DNA from: Prevotella brunnea
Lineage (GTDB): Bacteria; Bacteroidota; Bacteroidia; Bacteroidales; Bacteroidaceae
NCBI RefSeq assembly: GCF_008016795.1
Contig: NZ_SDIK01000053.1
Location: 1 to 64,000 of the forward strand
Length of the DNA stretch: 64,000 nt
Direction of reading: 5' to 3'
Below the pieces are notes generated by a model. It ran no database searches. It saw nothing but the letters and a program-made list of their open reading frames with translations, and was not told where the DNA came from. This document shows positions 35,411-45,035 of this stretch, piece after piece. How positions within the stretch are numbered: position 1 is the first letter of the stretch; every line of letters begins with the position of its first letter. Position numbers and translations under genes: made by a program.

Positions 35411-36940
35411 TTATTTAATGTTGTCCACCCAAGTGAACAATCTGTTCCACCGAATTCCACCCAATCCCTTGCGGTCGGGGTCGCTCGACCACCATATAAA
35501 CAGTGGTTTGCCCACGATGTGGTCTTCCGGAACAAATCCCCAATAGCGGCTGTCAGCCGAATTGTGGCGGTTGTCGCCCTGCATCCAATAATAATCCAGT
35601 TTGAAAGTGTAACTCTTGGCTTTCTTTCCGTTGATGAAGATATTGTTTCCACTCACCTTCAAGTCGTTTTGCTCATACACTTTGATGCACCGTTCGTATA
35701 TGGGCAGATTGTCGAGTGTCAGCGCAATGCTTTCCCCTTTCTTCGGAATCCAAATCGGACCGTAGTTGTCGCGCGTCCATCCTCGGAAACTATTCAGCGG
35801 ATACATTGACCCGGCATAGAGGTCTTTGTCGGTAACCGGTCGGATGGCAGTTGCCACGCCACGACTTTTCAGTTGTGCTGCTGCGTATTTGGTGAGAGGC
35901 ATGTATCCGTCGTATTGAAGTACCTTGTTGTTAAGGATGAAACCACGATCTACGTCAAATCCGTGCAGACTGCTCAGGCTCTGAACGTCCTCCGCGCTGA
36001 TGCCCAATTCTTTGCGTAGTTCATCATAACGCTCTCCGAGAAGGTCGGCAGCCGTTATGTGATTGAGTTTTACGAAATAAGTGTATTGCACTTTGTCGGG
36101 CTCTTTGTCGGGTTTTCCGTCAAGATAAACGATTTTGTTCTTGATTTGCAAGGTCTGCCCCGGAAGTCCCACACATCGTTTCACGTAGTTCTCCCTTCTG
36201 TCTGTGGGACGCGCGTCCAGCACACCGAATATTCCGGAGTTGCCTATGATGTAGTTGCGTCCCAAGATATAAGCTTTGTTGAAGAAGTCGCGCTGCTGCG
36301 CTGCATTCATGTTTGCCAATCGGATGTTTGGGTTTTGCTGATAGAGCAGGTTTGTTCCCGTTTCGTAGGCAAACTTGTAGTAATCTTGTGCCTGATAGGC
36401 AATGTCGCTCATAATGGTATCGCCGGCGGGATAGTTGAACACCACGATGTCGTTCAGTTCCACTTTGCCCAAGCCCTTCACGCGTCGATAGTCCCAGTGT
36501 GGCCATTCTATGTAGCTCTTCATGTTGAAGAAGGGCATGGTGTGCTGTGTCAGCGGCATGGTCAGTGGGGTTTGCGGGATGCGTGGTCCGTAGCTCACTT
36601 TCGAAACGAACAAGTAATCGCCTGTCAGCAGTGATTTCTCGAGCGATGAGGAAGGGATGACGTAATTTTGGAAGAAGAACAGATTAATAAAATAAACTGC
36701 CACGAGGGCGAAAACGATGGCATCCACCCAACTCATGATGAATCTCGTTACTCCTTCGGAGTCCTTCCACCATTGCCATCTTATTTTCTTCGTGATATAT
36801 ACGTCGTAGATGAATGGCAGTACAAGGAGTCCCCACCAGCTTTCCACCCAAAACAGGAAGAGCAGATAGAGCACGATTACTATGATACACTTCGCCCACT
36901 GTTTTCTGGGGTCGAGCTTTGCTTTTTCTTTATCAATCAT
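35411..36940 (-). CDS. lepB: Signal peptidase I (enlarged)
   Basis: Cuts signal peptides of exported proteins at the outer face of the inner membrane. Two hydrophobic segments lie at about 18-45 and 70-90. Box B is IPSSSLEKSLLTGDY with nucleophile Ser99; the general base is Lys254 in KRCVGLPG; box E is GDNRHNSADSRYWGFVPEDHIVGKP near the C terminus. Ser and Lys are 155 residues apart, against 55 in E. coli, and there is further extra sequence between Lys and box E. The 509 aa reflect these inserts, usual for Bacteroidetes. Middle gene of dapB-lepB-wbqC. Confidence 0.9.
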   Translation of the reverse strand: MIDKEKAKLDPRKQWAKCIIVIVLYLLFLFWVESWWGLLVLPFIYDVYITKKIRWQWWKDSEGVTRFIMSWVDAIVFALVAVYFINLFFFQNYVIPSSSLEKSLLTGDYLFVSKVSYGPRIPQTPLTMPLTQHTMPFFNMKSYIEWPHWDYRRVKGLGKVELNDIVVFNYPAGDTIMSDIAYQAQDYYKFAYETGTNLLYQQNPNIRLANMNAAQQRDFFNKAYILGRNYIIGNSGIFGVLDARPTDRRENYVKRCVGLPGQTLQIKNKIVYLDGKPDKEPDKVQYTYFVKLNHITAADLLGERYDELRKELGISAEDVQSLSSLHGFDVDRGFILNNKVLQYDGYMPLTKYAAAQLKSRGVATAIRPVTDKDLYAGSMYPLNSFRGWTRDNYGPIWIPKKGESIALTLDNLPIYERCIKVYEQNDLKVSGNNIFINGKKAKSYTFKLDYYWMQGDNRHNSADSRYWGFVPEDHIVGKPLFIWWSSDPDRKGLGGIRWNRLFTWVDNIK

Positions 36941-36984
36941 GTGTTTTTGTTTTTTAGGCGGTTTCGCCTTGTTCGTTCTGTTGC

Positions 36985-37740
36985 TTAAAACTTAAACAGG
37001 TCGCTTGTTGTCAGCAATCCTTCGTGGTCTTTGGTATATTCCGCCGCCAACACGGCTCCCAGCGCGAACCCTTCGCGACTGTGTGCATCGTGAGTGATGG
37101 TGATTTTATCGGCTTCGGAGTTGTAACTGATGCTGTGAATGCCCGGCACCTCATCGCGTCGTATCGAGGCGATGGGCAGTTCTTCGGCGGCAACGTTGTT
37201 GCTTCCGCTTTCCGAGCCATCGGCATGGTGTTGCAATCCTTTTACCCATTTCTCCTTTCTGTCCATGTTCTCGAGAATGTCCTCTGCCAATGTGATGGCA
37301 GTCCCTGAGGGCGCATCAAGTTTGTGCACGTGATGCGTTTCTTCCATTTCCACGTTGTATTGTGGAAATCCATTCATGATTTTTGCCAAATAGCGATTTA
37401 TGGCGGCAAAGATGGCTACTCCCACCGAGAAGTTGCTTGCCCAAAAGAGCGTTTTGCCCCCTTCCGTGCATAGTTTTTCAACGTCTGCCTTGTGGTCTTG
37501 CATCCAGCCGGTGGAGCCGCTCACCACTTTCACGTTTTTTTCGAATGCCTTCAGATAGTTGGCGTAAGCCGTTGCAGGCGTAGTGAACTCTATGGCTACA
37601 TCGGCAGTGGCAAAAGCGGGTGAATCGAAGTCGGCTTGATTATCAACATCTATTCTGCAAACGACTTCATGACCGCGTTTCATAGCGATTTGCTCCACCA
37701 TGTGCCCCATCTTGCCATAACCAATCAATGCTATTCTCAT
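36985..37740 (-). CDS. dapB: 4-hydroxy-tetrahydrodipicolinate reductase
   Basis: Reduces tetrahydrodipicolinate precursor with NAD(P)H in the diaminopimelate/lysine pathway. N-terminal Rossmann motif ALIGYGKMGHMV (about 4-15), then EETHHVHKLDAPSGTA with the catalytic His pair and Lys, which identifies DapB. 251 aa. I start at MRIALIGYGK: the promoter -7 box at 37765-37772 overlaps the earlier in-frame ATG, which therefore cannot be used. First gene of dapB-lepB-wbqC, 44 bp before lepB. Confidence 0.93.
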   Translation of the reverse strand: MRIALIGYGKMGHMVEQIAMKRGHEVVCRIDVDNQADFDSPAFATADVAIEFTTPATAYANYLKAFEKNVKVVSGSTGWMQDHKADVEKLCTEGGKTLFWASNFSVGVAIFAAINRYLAKIMNGFPQYNVEMEETHHVHKLDAPSGTAITLAEDILENMDRKEKWVKGLQHHADGSESGSNNVAAEELPIASIRRDEVPGIHSISYNSEADKITITHDAHSREGFALGAVLAAEYTKDHEGLLTTSDLFKF

Positions 37741-37764
37741 AATCCAATTTGTTTTATCATCCTG

Positions 37765-37795
37765 CAAAGTTAGTGGAATTCAGAGATAACACAAA
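37765..37795 (-). promoter_or_regulatory. Promoter of dapB-lepB-wbqC
   Basis: On the minus strand: TTTG (37792-37795), 19 bp, TAACTTTG (37765-37772). The start near 37758 decides the dapB start codon at 37740. Confidence 0.75.
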
Positions 37796-38006
37796 ATATA
37801 TTCATTAATTTTAATTCTTTCCTTTGTTCAATCTTCAAGATTTGTTATATTGTCGAACTTTGAAATATCTTTACATCACGCTCAAAACCTTGCGCTTATT
37901 TGCAAACTCAAGACAAGTTGATTGAAAATAAGCGAATGGCGGGGATTTTCCTAAGTGGTTGTTTTTCAGCGAGTTCTGATTTTTCTCGTATGGGTTGAAC
38001 CGAAAT
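37796..38006. other. Intergenic sequence with no recognised content
   Basis: Between the dapB promoter and repeat copy 4; no ORF, promoter or RNA is recognised. The stretch 38117-38260 after the repeat has an AT-rich end and a CACACTTTTCTGAAACGTGTTTTTC inverted repeat (ACACxxTT...AACGTGT) that may end the acyltransferase transcript. Confidence 0.3.
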
Positions 38007-38117
38007 TTGCTCCGAAAGCCATGCTTTTCTTCAGGTAAAAGCTAAGCTTTTGCGAGTTGAAAGCTTAGGTTTCACATTCCAATGGTTGAGCTTTTGAAAA
38101 GTAAAGGTAGAGCTTTT
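38007..38117 (+). repeat. Phased palindrome element, copy 4 (most diverged)
   Basis: Units are centred on 38044, 38066, 38088 and 38110, again at 22 bp. Unit 1 is perfect and the others are diverged. The TGANNNTCA position (38007-38015) reads TTGCTCCGA, so this site has decayed, yet the spacing is unchanged. It lies 143 bp past the 3' end of the broken acyltransferase gene. Confidence 0.75.
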
Positions 38118-38260
38118 GCAAAACAGACTCACGAAATTTAATCTTCGGATGCTGTTTTCAGGGTTTTGACCCCTCATCTTCCCATTTCCGATTTCTAAAA
38201 CACACTTTTCTGAAACGTGTTTTTCAGGCTATAAATCTTTACAAATTTCGCAAGTTTTTT

Positions 38261-39390
38261 TCATCTTCCTCCCGTCAGCAGGGCAGTAAGTTTGGGTGAA
38301 ATCTTTTGGAGCAAGCGGTGGAACAGTGCTCCGATGATTAGCAAGATGAGCGGGCAAAGCAGATAAATGCCCAAGCCTTCGAGGGCGTTGCGAGGATTAA
38401 TGATGTCGGTTTTGAAAAGGTAGAGGAAAACACCGGTGAACAGTGTGTGGCAGGCGAAGATGAAAAATGAGGCACGTGTGAGGAAAGCCGGGAATAAAGG
38501 TCGGGATTTGTTGTCTGTATCCCACTTCTTCAGAACCCGGGTGCTTACCGATGAGACGAAAACGATGAGTCCGGCATACATCAGATTCATACATTCAAAT
38601 TGCCAAGCGAAAAGCGCGAAAAACAAGCCCACCCACTTCAGGGGAAGCATCACGTCGGTGAACGACTTTTTCCTGATGGAGAAGTAGCCACCGAAAGAAA
38701 AGAAAAGAAGTCCTTGGAAGCTCAGTCCGGGCACGTCGTTCACCCATCTTGAGACAATGAGCAAGGCGATGAGCAGGATGGCAGGTATCTCTTCGCGAAG
38801 AGCGGTCAGAGGTTTTAATGCGAGATAAATAATCGGCGACAGCAGAGAAATGACCATCAGGTCGCGGATGAACCAGAACTGTAGAACCATCGGGGAGTGC
38901 AATCCGCCTTGATTGCCGATTTTGGCGGTGTCCCAGAACGCCCACAGCCAATCAGAGAAAGAGAAATCGACAAGTGGTTTGTCAATGATGGGTGTCCAAC
39001 CGGGAACGAGACGTTCGCCGACATAAATGATAAAGAGGAACATAAGATTCCAAAGCAGATAGGGAGTCAGCAGTGAAAAGCATCTATGGCGTAATTTATG
39101 AAGATACAGCGACCGGGAAAAGGTGGCTCACGATAGAACAGCACGCCACTGATGAAAAAGAAAAAAGGGTTCGCCAGCGGAGCCAACGAACCCGATATTA
39201 AGTCGATGATTGTTCCCACGGAAGGGATGGAGGGTGCAATGGCAGAGTTGCTTTCCGTCCAAAGGACATTCCACGCCTCGCTTGCACCGTGAAAATTGCA
39301 ATGACCGAACAATACCAACATCACCAAGGGCAATCGCAGAAACTCTATTACCCGCGACTGCATGGTGGCAGTGTTCATTCTTATAAGCAC
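38261..39390 (-). pseudogene. Acyltransferase-3 family membrane protein, frameshifted
   Basis: Two adjacent minus-strand frames are the halves of one integral membrane acyltransferase. The N-terminal part (39390 to about 39120) has RLPLVMLVLFGHCNFHG and FFFFISGVLFYRE; the C-terminal part (about 39116 to 38261) continues SLYLHKLRHRCFSLLTPYL and then seven or so membrane segments. Adding one base in the CCTTTTCCCGG run (39113-39123) joins them as YREPPFSRSLYLHKLR. So a single base is missing, through mutation, phase variation at the T4/C3 run, or sequencing error. The family O-acylates glycans or lipids. It follows the flavoprotein gene by 6 bp. Confidence 0.8.
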
Positions 39391-39396
39391 AGCCGA

Positions 39397-40590
39397 TTAG
39401 TTGTCTTTCAACAATTTCGCCGCCATCTCGCGTCCCAGCCTCCAACATTCTGTCTTCGTGGCTTCGTCGAGTGCCTGCCGCATCTCAACCGGTTCGCCCA
39501 CTTTCTCGAAGTGTGCGCGCTTGTCGTTCCATTCCCCGATGGCGTGAACGGCGCGAGATGCCCAGCTGTAAGAGCCGAACCAACCGAAATACCGGTTCTT
39601 TATGTCGCGGTTCGCTATCTCGGAGAGCAGCACTTCCATCTCGTGATAAAGTCCGTTGTTGTAGGTCGGCGCGCCGAGAATCAAACCTCGATAACGGAAG
39701 ATGTCGCTGATGATGTAGCTGTGGTGGGTTTTTGAGATATTGTACATCACGATATTCTTCACACCTGCCAATGAAGCAGCACGCGCTATCTGCTCCGCCA
39801 TGCGCTCGGTGTTGCCATACATTGTACCATAGCAGATGACCAAGCCCGGTTCCGTTTCGTATTTTGACATCTTGTCGTATAGGTTTACCACCTTTTCTGC
39901 ACATTCGTTCCATATGGGTCCGTGGGTGGTGCAGATATAATCGAAATGTTCGGAAGCCAATTTCTTCAAGGCGTTTTGCACGGGGATGCCGTATTTTCCC
40001 ACAATGTTCGAATAGTAGCGCCGCATCTCGCTCCAGTAAGGCTCTATGTTTATGTCCTTGTCGATGAAACCACCATTCAACGCTCCGAAACAGCCGAACG
40101 CGTCTCCGGTGAAAAGTACCGACTCCTCGCCCTTGTAGAGTGTCATCATGGTCTCGGGCCAGTGCACCATGGGGGTCATGAAGAACTCAAAGTTATGTTT
40201 TCCCAATTGAAGCGTCTCGCGGTCTTTCACCTCTATGACATTTTTCTTTATTCCGTAAAAGCCTGACATCATGTCAAACGTCTTCTTGTTTCCAATGACT
40301 TGAATGTCGGGATAGTACTTTTTCAGCAATGCCATGCTACCCGAATGATCGGGTTCCATGTGGTGCACGATTAAATAATCTATCTTTCTGTCGCCGATTA
40401 CCTCGCGTATGTTCTCTATGAACTGTATGAAGAAATCAGCTTCCACTGTTTCAACGAGGATAACTTTCTCGTCGTCTATGAGATAAGAATTGTAGGTTAC
40501 GCCGTTAGGTAATGGCCACAATCCCTCAAACTTTGCTTTGTTGCGATCGTTTACCCCTACATAGTAAACGTTTTTTGTTATTTCTATCAT
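39397..40590 (-). CDS. A-type flavoprotein (flavo-diiron protein)
   Basis: Reduces oxygen to water (or nitric oxide to nitrous oxide), protecting an anaerobe. An N-terminal metallo-beta-lactamase-like domain carries the diiron ligands HHMEPDHSGS (about 83-92), a later HWPETM and GDAFGCFG, and a His near THGPIW. The C-terminal flavodoxin domain starts at about 252 with YGTMYGNTERMAE, the FMN phosphate loop. The 397 aa match the class without a rubredoxin tail. It sits between a PfkB kinase (25-bp gap) and the broken acyltransferase, apparently on one transcript. Confidence 0.9.
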   Translation of the reverse strand: MIEITKNVYYVGVNDRNKAKFEGLWPLPNGVTYNSYLIDDEKVILVETVEADFFIQFIENIREVIGDRKIDYLIVHHMEPDHSGSMALLKKYYPDIQVIGNKKTFDMMSGFYGIKKNVIEVKDRETLQLGKHNFEFFMTPMVHWPETMMTLYKGEESVLFTGDAFGCFGALNGGFIDKDINIEPYWSEMRRYYSNIVGKYGIPVQNALKKLASEHFDYICTTHGPIWNECAEKVVNLYDKMSKYETEPGLVICYGTMYGNTERMAEQIARAASLAGVKNIVMYNISKTHHSYIISDIFRYRGLILGAPTYNNGLYHEMEVLLSEIANRDIKNRYFGWFGSYSWASRAVHAIGEWNDKRAHFEKVGEPVEMRQALDEATKTECWRLGREMAAKLLKDN

Positions 40591-40615
40591 ATTTATTGTT
40601 TTATTAATATCGTTT

Positions 40616-41548
40616 TCAACTCTGTTGAACGGATGCTCCGAACTCTTTGCTTACATAGTTGTAGATGTCCTTACAGCAGTCTGCGGCGAAGGCTTGCGCA
40701 CAAGCAATCAGCTTGTCCCATTGCGCTTCAGCGAGTCCGCGTTCCAAGTCCTCGCGAGTAATGCCGTGTTTTATCAGTCCGAAAATAAAGCCGGCATTGA
40801 AATTGTCGCCTGCTCCCACGGTACTTACCGTGTCGATGCTCTGCATTTCGTAACTTTTCTTAAACCCATTCTCGCCTCTTACCTCTATGGGGCGCGCTCC
40901 ATCGGTGTAGATGAACCGCTTACAGTAGAAAGATATATCGGAATTATAGACTTTCTCGGCATCGTCTTTCTTGTAAAGATTTACAAAATCTTCCTTACTG
41001 CCACGCACGATGTCGGCGTAATCAAGGTTTTCAAGGAGATTTGGGGTGAGCTTGATAACTTCTCCCACATGAGAAGAACGAAAATTTACATCATAGTAGA
41101 TAATGGCTCCGCGCGAGCGAGCAAGTTCCAAAAGACTTACCACCTGCTGCCGAATCACGGGATTGAGCGCATAGTAAGAACCGAAGAGCACTATATCGTC
41201 GGAATGTATGTCGGGCAAAGGAAATTCCAAACGATCGTGTGGGTGATCCTTGTAGAAAATGTATTCCGCATCATTTCGTTCGTTGAGAAAAGCCAAGGAA
41301 ACAGGTGATTTAGAACCCGGAAACGCGGTTACTCGCTCGGCATTCACACCGTTTTCAATCAGGAAACGTTTGATGAAATCGCCCACTCGGTCGTCCCCCA
41401 CCTCACTGATGAATGTCGTTTCCATGCCCGATCGCCCAAGGGAAATCATGGCATTGAACGTGGAACCTCCCGGATAAGCTCCTATCGGCTGACCGTTTTT
41501 GAAAAAAATATCAAGAATAGTTTCACCAATTCCTATAATCTTGCGCAT
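40616..41548 (-). CDS. PfkB family sugar kinase (fructokinase-like)
   Basis: A 310-aa ribokinase-fold kinase. N-terminal GIGETILDIFFKNG and YPGGSTFNAMISLGRSG form the sugar site. The C-terminal signature TVSTVGAGDNFNAGFIFGL carries the anion hole and catalytic Asp. The overall pattern is closest to fructokinases, but substrate cannot be set from motifs. First gene of an operon with the flavoprotein and the acyltransferase, behind a perfect promoter. Divergent from the M16 peptidase gene. Confidence 0.85.
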   Translation of the reverse strand: MRKIIGIGETILDIFFKNGQPIGAYPGGSTFNAMISLGRSGMETTFISEVGDDRVGDFIKRFLIENGVNAERVTAFPGSKSPVSLAFLNERNDAEYIFYKDHPHDRLEFPLPDIHSDDIVLFGSYYALNPVIRQQVVSLLELARSRGAIIYYDVNFRSSHVGEVIKLTPNLLENLDYADIVRGSKEDFVNLYKKDDAEKVYNSDISFYCKRFIYTDGARPIEVRGENGFKKSYEMQSIDTVSTVGAGDNFNAGFIFGLIKHGITREDLERGLAEAQWDKLIACAQAFAADCCKDIYNYVSKEFGASVQQS

Positions 41549-41623
41549 GGATGATTAGCTTTTTCAATTATTACCTCAGACAAAATAATTTCAGAATCTA
41601 CTGAAGACTGAGAGTTCAGTGTG

Positions 41624-41654
41624 CAAATATAGTACAAATCGGACACATTTCAAA
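41624..41654 (-). promoter_or_regulatory. Promoter of the sugar kinase operon
   Basis: On the minus strand: TTTG (41651-41654), 19 bp, TATATTTG (41624-41631). It lies back to back with the M16 peptidase promoter. Confidence 0.7.
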
Positions 41655-41665
41655 AAGAAAATCAG

Positions 41666-41673
41666 TAATTTTG
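41666..41673 (+). promoter_or_regulatory. -7 box of the M16 peptidase gene (near-leaderless)
   Basis: TAATTTTG ends 8 bp before the ATG at 41682, so transcription should begin 1-3 nt before the start codon. The -33 region overlaps the divergent promoter and has no TTTG. Confidence 0.45.
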
Positions 41674-41681
41674 CAGCCATC

Positions 41682-42932
41682 ATGAAATATAATACGGCGA
41701 AGTTGGAAAACGGTTTGCGAATCATTCATTTGCCTTCCGAGTCACAGGTGGTCTATTGTGGCTATGAAATCAATGCGGGAACAGGAAATGAAGATGAGGG
41801 AGAAGAGGGCATCGCTCACTTCTGCGAACACGTTACGTTCAAAGGGACAGAGCGAAGAAGCAGTCTTGACATTATAAATTGTCTGGAAAACGTGGGCGGC
41901 GACTTAAATGCTTTCACCACGAAGACAGACACGGTGTTTTATTCTGCCATCCTCAAGGAACATTTCACTCTCGCTGCCGACCTGCTTTCCGACATAGTGT
42001 TTCGCAGCACTTACCCACAGACGGAAATTGACAAGGAGGTGGAAGTGATCTGCGACGAGATAGAATTGTATAACGACAGCCCCGCAGAGTTGATTTATGA
42101 TGAATTCGAAAACATTGTCTTCAAAAATCACCCTTTGGGACACAGTATTTTGGGCACAACGAAGACCGTTCGTTCGTTTACGACCCGGGATGCGCAACGA
42201 TTTACCGACAAGTTCTATCGTCCCGACAACTGTGTGTTCTATATTTATGGAGATGTGGCATTCGAGGACGCGGTGGAGACATTGCGAAAGTTTACCAAAG
42301 ATGTGCGATGGCACAGCTCCGATTCGCTTTTTCCACAAGAAGATGCCACGATGGTTGCCAAAGAGATAGTCTTTCCCTATCGTCCATCGAACATTATCGT
42401 ACACAAAAAGACCCATCAGTCTCATGTAATGATGGGCAATCGCGCATACAGCATTCACGATAAGCATCGTTTGGCGTTGTATTTGTTGAACAATATGCTC
42501 GGCGGACCGGGCATGAACGCGCGCCTGAACCTATCGCTTCGCGAAAATTCGGGATTGGTTTATACGGTGGAAAGTTTCATGTCGGCTTTCAGCGCAGTGG
42601 GTTTGTGGGGCATTTACTTTGGTTGCGATTCCAAGGAGGTTGAGCAATGTTCGGAATTGGTGAGGAAAGAACTGGACCGGTTCATGTTTGAGCGGCTCAC
42701 CCCGGAAGAGCTGGCTGTTGCCAAACGACAAATCAAAGGACAAATAGGCATTGCTTCGGACAACAAGGAGAACTTCGCGCTCGGTTTTGGTCGCAGTTAT
42801 CTGCATTACGGACAAGAGAGACACATCGAAGAGCTTTACGACCAGATAGATACGATTACCGCAGAAGACATTCAAGCTGTGGCAAACGACTTGTTTGGGG
42901 CAGAGAAGCTGACAACGCTGATTTACAAATAA
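41682..42932 (+). CDS. M16 family zinc peptidase (processing-peptidase-like)
   Basis: A 416-aa protein of the pitrilysin/mitochondrial-processing-peptidase family. The inverted zinc motif HFCEH is at residues 46-50 (Glu49 catalytic), with the distal Glu in VICDEIELYNDSPAE. The C-terminal half (GGPGMNARLNLSLRENSGLVYTVES) is the usual second domain. It has no signal peptide and is probably cytoplasmic. The frame is open 21 codons upstream, but the promoter lies there, so I start at MKYNTAKLENG. Substrates are unknown. Confidence 0.88.
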   Translation: MKYNTAKLENGLRIIHLPSESQVVYCGYEINAGTGNEDEGEEGIAHFCEHVTFKGTERRSSLDIINCLENVGGDLNAFTTKTDTVFYSAILKEHFTLAADLLSDIVFRSTYPQTEIDKEVEVICDEIELYNDSPAELIYDEFENIVFKNHPLGHSILGTTKTVRSFTTRDAQRFTDKFYRPDNCVFYIYGDVAFEDAVETLRKFTKDVRWHSSDSLFPQEDATMVAKEIVFPYRPSNIIVHKKTHQSHVMMGNRAYSIHDKHRLALYLLNNMLGGPGMNARLNLSLRENSGLVYTVESFMSAFSAVGLWGIYFGCDSKEVEQCSELVRKELDRFMFERLTPEELAVAKRQIKGQIGIASDNKENFALGFGRSYLHYGQERHIEELYDQIDTITAEDIQAVANDLFGAEKLTTLIYK

Positions 42933-42997
42933 AGAAAACCGCTCAATGGAAGGGAGACAAAAACAATAAAACGGCACTTTTTGCGTTAGAAACTTGT

Positions 42998-44455
42998 ATG
43001 AGGAATATAAACCAAATCATAATGGGGGGATGGTTGCTTGTCATGGGGTTGCTCGTGGCTTGCACTGACGATGATTCGTTTACGACATCCACCGATAAGC
43101 AACTGTCTTTCTCGGTGGATACGTTGCGACTGGATACCACCTTCTCAAAGGTGCCGACACCCACCAAGACTTTTCGGGTTTACAATCATTCGGGCGTTGG
43201 TATCAGACTGTCGAACGTGCGTTTGGAGCAAGGCAATCAAACGGGATTCAGGGTAAACGTGGACGGTATTTATCTTGGACAGGCAAATGGCTATCAGGCG
43301 AACGATTTTGAGGTGAGAAACAAGGACAGCATCCAAGTGTTTGTGGAATTGACTTCTCCGGAGAATGGGGGTGCAGAGCCTCGATTGGTGGAAGATAATC
43401 TGATTTTTACGCTTGAAAGTGGCGTTCAGCAAAAAGTAAATCTCAAAGCTTACAGTTGGGACGCAGAACTGCTTAAGGGAGAGGAAATCACCACTGACAA
43501 GACCTTGCAAGGCAGAAAGCCCATTGTTGTTCAGGGATTGCTGAAAGTGGCTGAGGGAGCCACACTCACAATCGCAGCAGGTACGACGCTCTATTTCTCC
43601 AATCGTGCCGGAATAGACGTGTACGGACAATTGAAGGTGGTGGGGACGCCGGAAGAAAAAGTAACGTTGCGAGGCGACCGCTTGGACAAAATGTTCGATT
43701 ATCTGCCCTACGACCGAGTCAGCGGACAGTGGCAAGGCATTCGTTTCCACACTTCTTCCTATGACAACGCCATTGCTTATGCCGATATACATTCTGCTTA
43801 CAACGGTGTGGTTTGCGACTCTTCGGACGTTTCACGAACCAAGCTGACTCTAAGCAACTCCATTGTGCACAACTGTCAGGGCTATGGGCTTTTGGCAACC
43901 AATTGCAAGTTGGACATAAGCAACACGCAAATCACGAACACACTCAACGACTGTGCGGCTTTCTTTGGTGGAAGCGTTACGATGGCGCACTGCACGCTCG
44001 CCCAGTTCTATCCTTTCGATTCAGGACGGGGAGCAGCGCTGCACTTGGGTACGGAGAAAGTGGGCACGTCTTATCCGCTGTTGCGATTTGATGCTTACAA
44101 CACGCTGGTTACCGGTTATGCCGATGATGTGATTGTATGGGATTTCTTGAAAGACGCGCCAAGGAACTATAAGTTTGAACACAGCATATTGCGTACGAAA
44201 AAACCAGAGAAACCGGACGAGACTCGATATCTGAACGTGATTTGGGAAGAGCCTGCCGATACGATGGGAACGGGCATGAAGCATTTTCGCAAGATTGATG
44301 CGGAAAAGCAATTCTATGATTTCCATCTCAGCGAGAAGTCGATAGCCCGAAATGCCGGGAAAGCACTTCCAAACGGTATGAGCGGCGTGGATTGTGACGG
44401 ACTGCCGCGCGATGAGAAGCCCGATATCGGCTGTTACGAATATGCGGAGAAATAA
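42998..44455 (+). CDS. Lipoprotein with right-handed beta-helix
   Basis: A 485-aa predicted lipoprotein. The signal peptide ends in LLVAC (Cys22), followed by the acidic TDDD expected of surface- or outer-membrane-directed lipoproteins in this phylum. An N-terminal beta-sandwich-like part (30-160) precedes a parallel beta-helix (about 165-440) with repeating turns such as TLSNSIVHNCQGYGLLATNCKL. Beta-helix proteins often bind or cleave polysaccharides, but no catalytic signature is visible. The end (SGVDCDGLPRDEKPDIGCYEY) is typical of this group. cdd follows 22 bp later. Confidence 0.75.
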   Translation: MRNINQIIMGGWLLVMGLLVACTDDDSFTTSTDKQLSFSVDTLRLDTTFSKVPTPTKTFRVYNHSGVGIRLSNVRLEQGNQTGFRVNVDGIYLGQANGYQANDFEVRNKDSIQVFVELTSPENGGAEPRLVEDNLIFTLESGVQQKVNLKAYSWDAELLKGEEITTDKTLQGRKPIVVQGLLKVAEGATLTIAAGTTLYFSNRAGIDVYGQLKVVGTPEEKVTLRGDRLDKMFDYLPYDRVSGQWQGIRFHTSSYDNAIAYADIHSAYNGVVCDSSDVSRTKLTLSNSIVHNCQGYGLLATNCKLDISNTQITNTLNDCAAFFGGSVTMAHCTLAQFYPFDSGRGAALHLGTEKVGTSYPLLRFDAYNTLVTGYADDVIVWDFLKDAPRNYKFEHSILRTKKPEKPDETRYLNVIWEEPADTMGTGMKHFRKIDAEKQFYDFHLSEKSIARNAGKALPNGMSGVDCDGLPRDEKPDIGCYEYAEK

Positions 44456-44477
44456 TTAAGAACAGAAAAAACAGACA

Positions 44478-44957
44478 ATGAAAACCATCGACATCAACAT
44501 TAAAATAGGATGTTGCCAAATCGAGGAATTGTCCGAACAGGAACAGCTTCTTGTCCGGACGGCAATCAAGGCAACGGCGCACAGCTATTCGCCTTACAGT
44601 CATTTCGCGGTGGGAGCAGCCTTGTTGTTGGCAGACGGTGAAGTGGTGATGGGTGCCAACCAAGAAAACGCCGCCTATCCCTCCGGACTTTGTGCCGAGC
44701 GTTCTGCCATTTTTGCGGCTCAGTCGCAACGTCCCGACCAAGCTATTGCCATGCTTGCCATTGCTGCACGGAGCGGTGGCTGTCTGACCAATAGTCCCAT
44801 CGTTCCTTGTGGTGCTTGCCGACAAGTGATATTGGAGGTGGAAGCTCGCTATGAACAATCCGTCCGCATTCTGCTCTATGGAAAGGATAAGATTTACGTG
44901 GTGGAATCGGTGAAGGACTTGCTCCCCCTGCAGTTCACCGGCGACTCCATGAAATAG
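44478..44957 (+). CDS. cdd: Cytidine deaminase
   Basis: Deaminates cytidine and deoxycytidine to the uridine forms in pyrimidine salvage. Homotetrameric type: zinc ligands Cys72 in CAERSAIFA (catalytic Glu74) and Cys111 and Cys114 in PCGACRQV, with YSPYSHFAVGAAL as substrate region. At 159 aa it is slightly longer than the usual 130-140. It follows the beta-helix lipoprotein gene by 22 bp and probably shares its transcript. The nucleoside kinase at 31.3-32.9 kb would use its product. Confidence 0.93.
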   Translation: MKTIDINIKIGCCQIEELSEQEQLLVRTAIKATAHSYSPYSHFAVGAALLLADGEVVMGANQENAAYPSGLCAERSAIFAAQSQRPDQAIAMLAIAARSGGCLTNSPIVPCGACRQVILEVEARYEQSVRILLYGKDKIYVVESVKDLLPLQFTGDSMK

Positions 44958-45035
44958 AGAGACGAAAGAAAGACGATTGCGTTCGGATGAAAAAAACTTA
45001 CAATCGCAGAAGATAACACCACAATAGTAAAGCAC

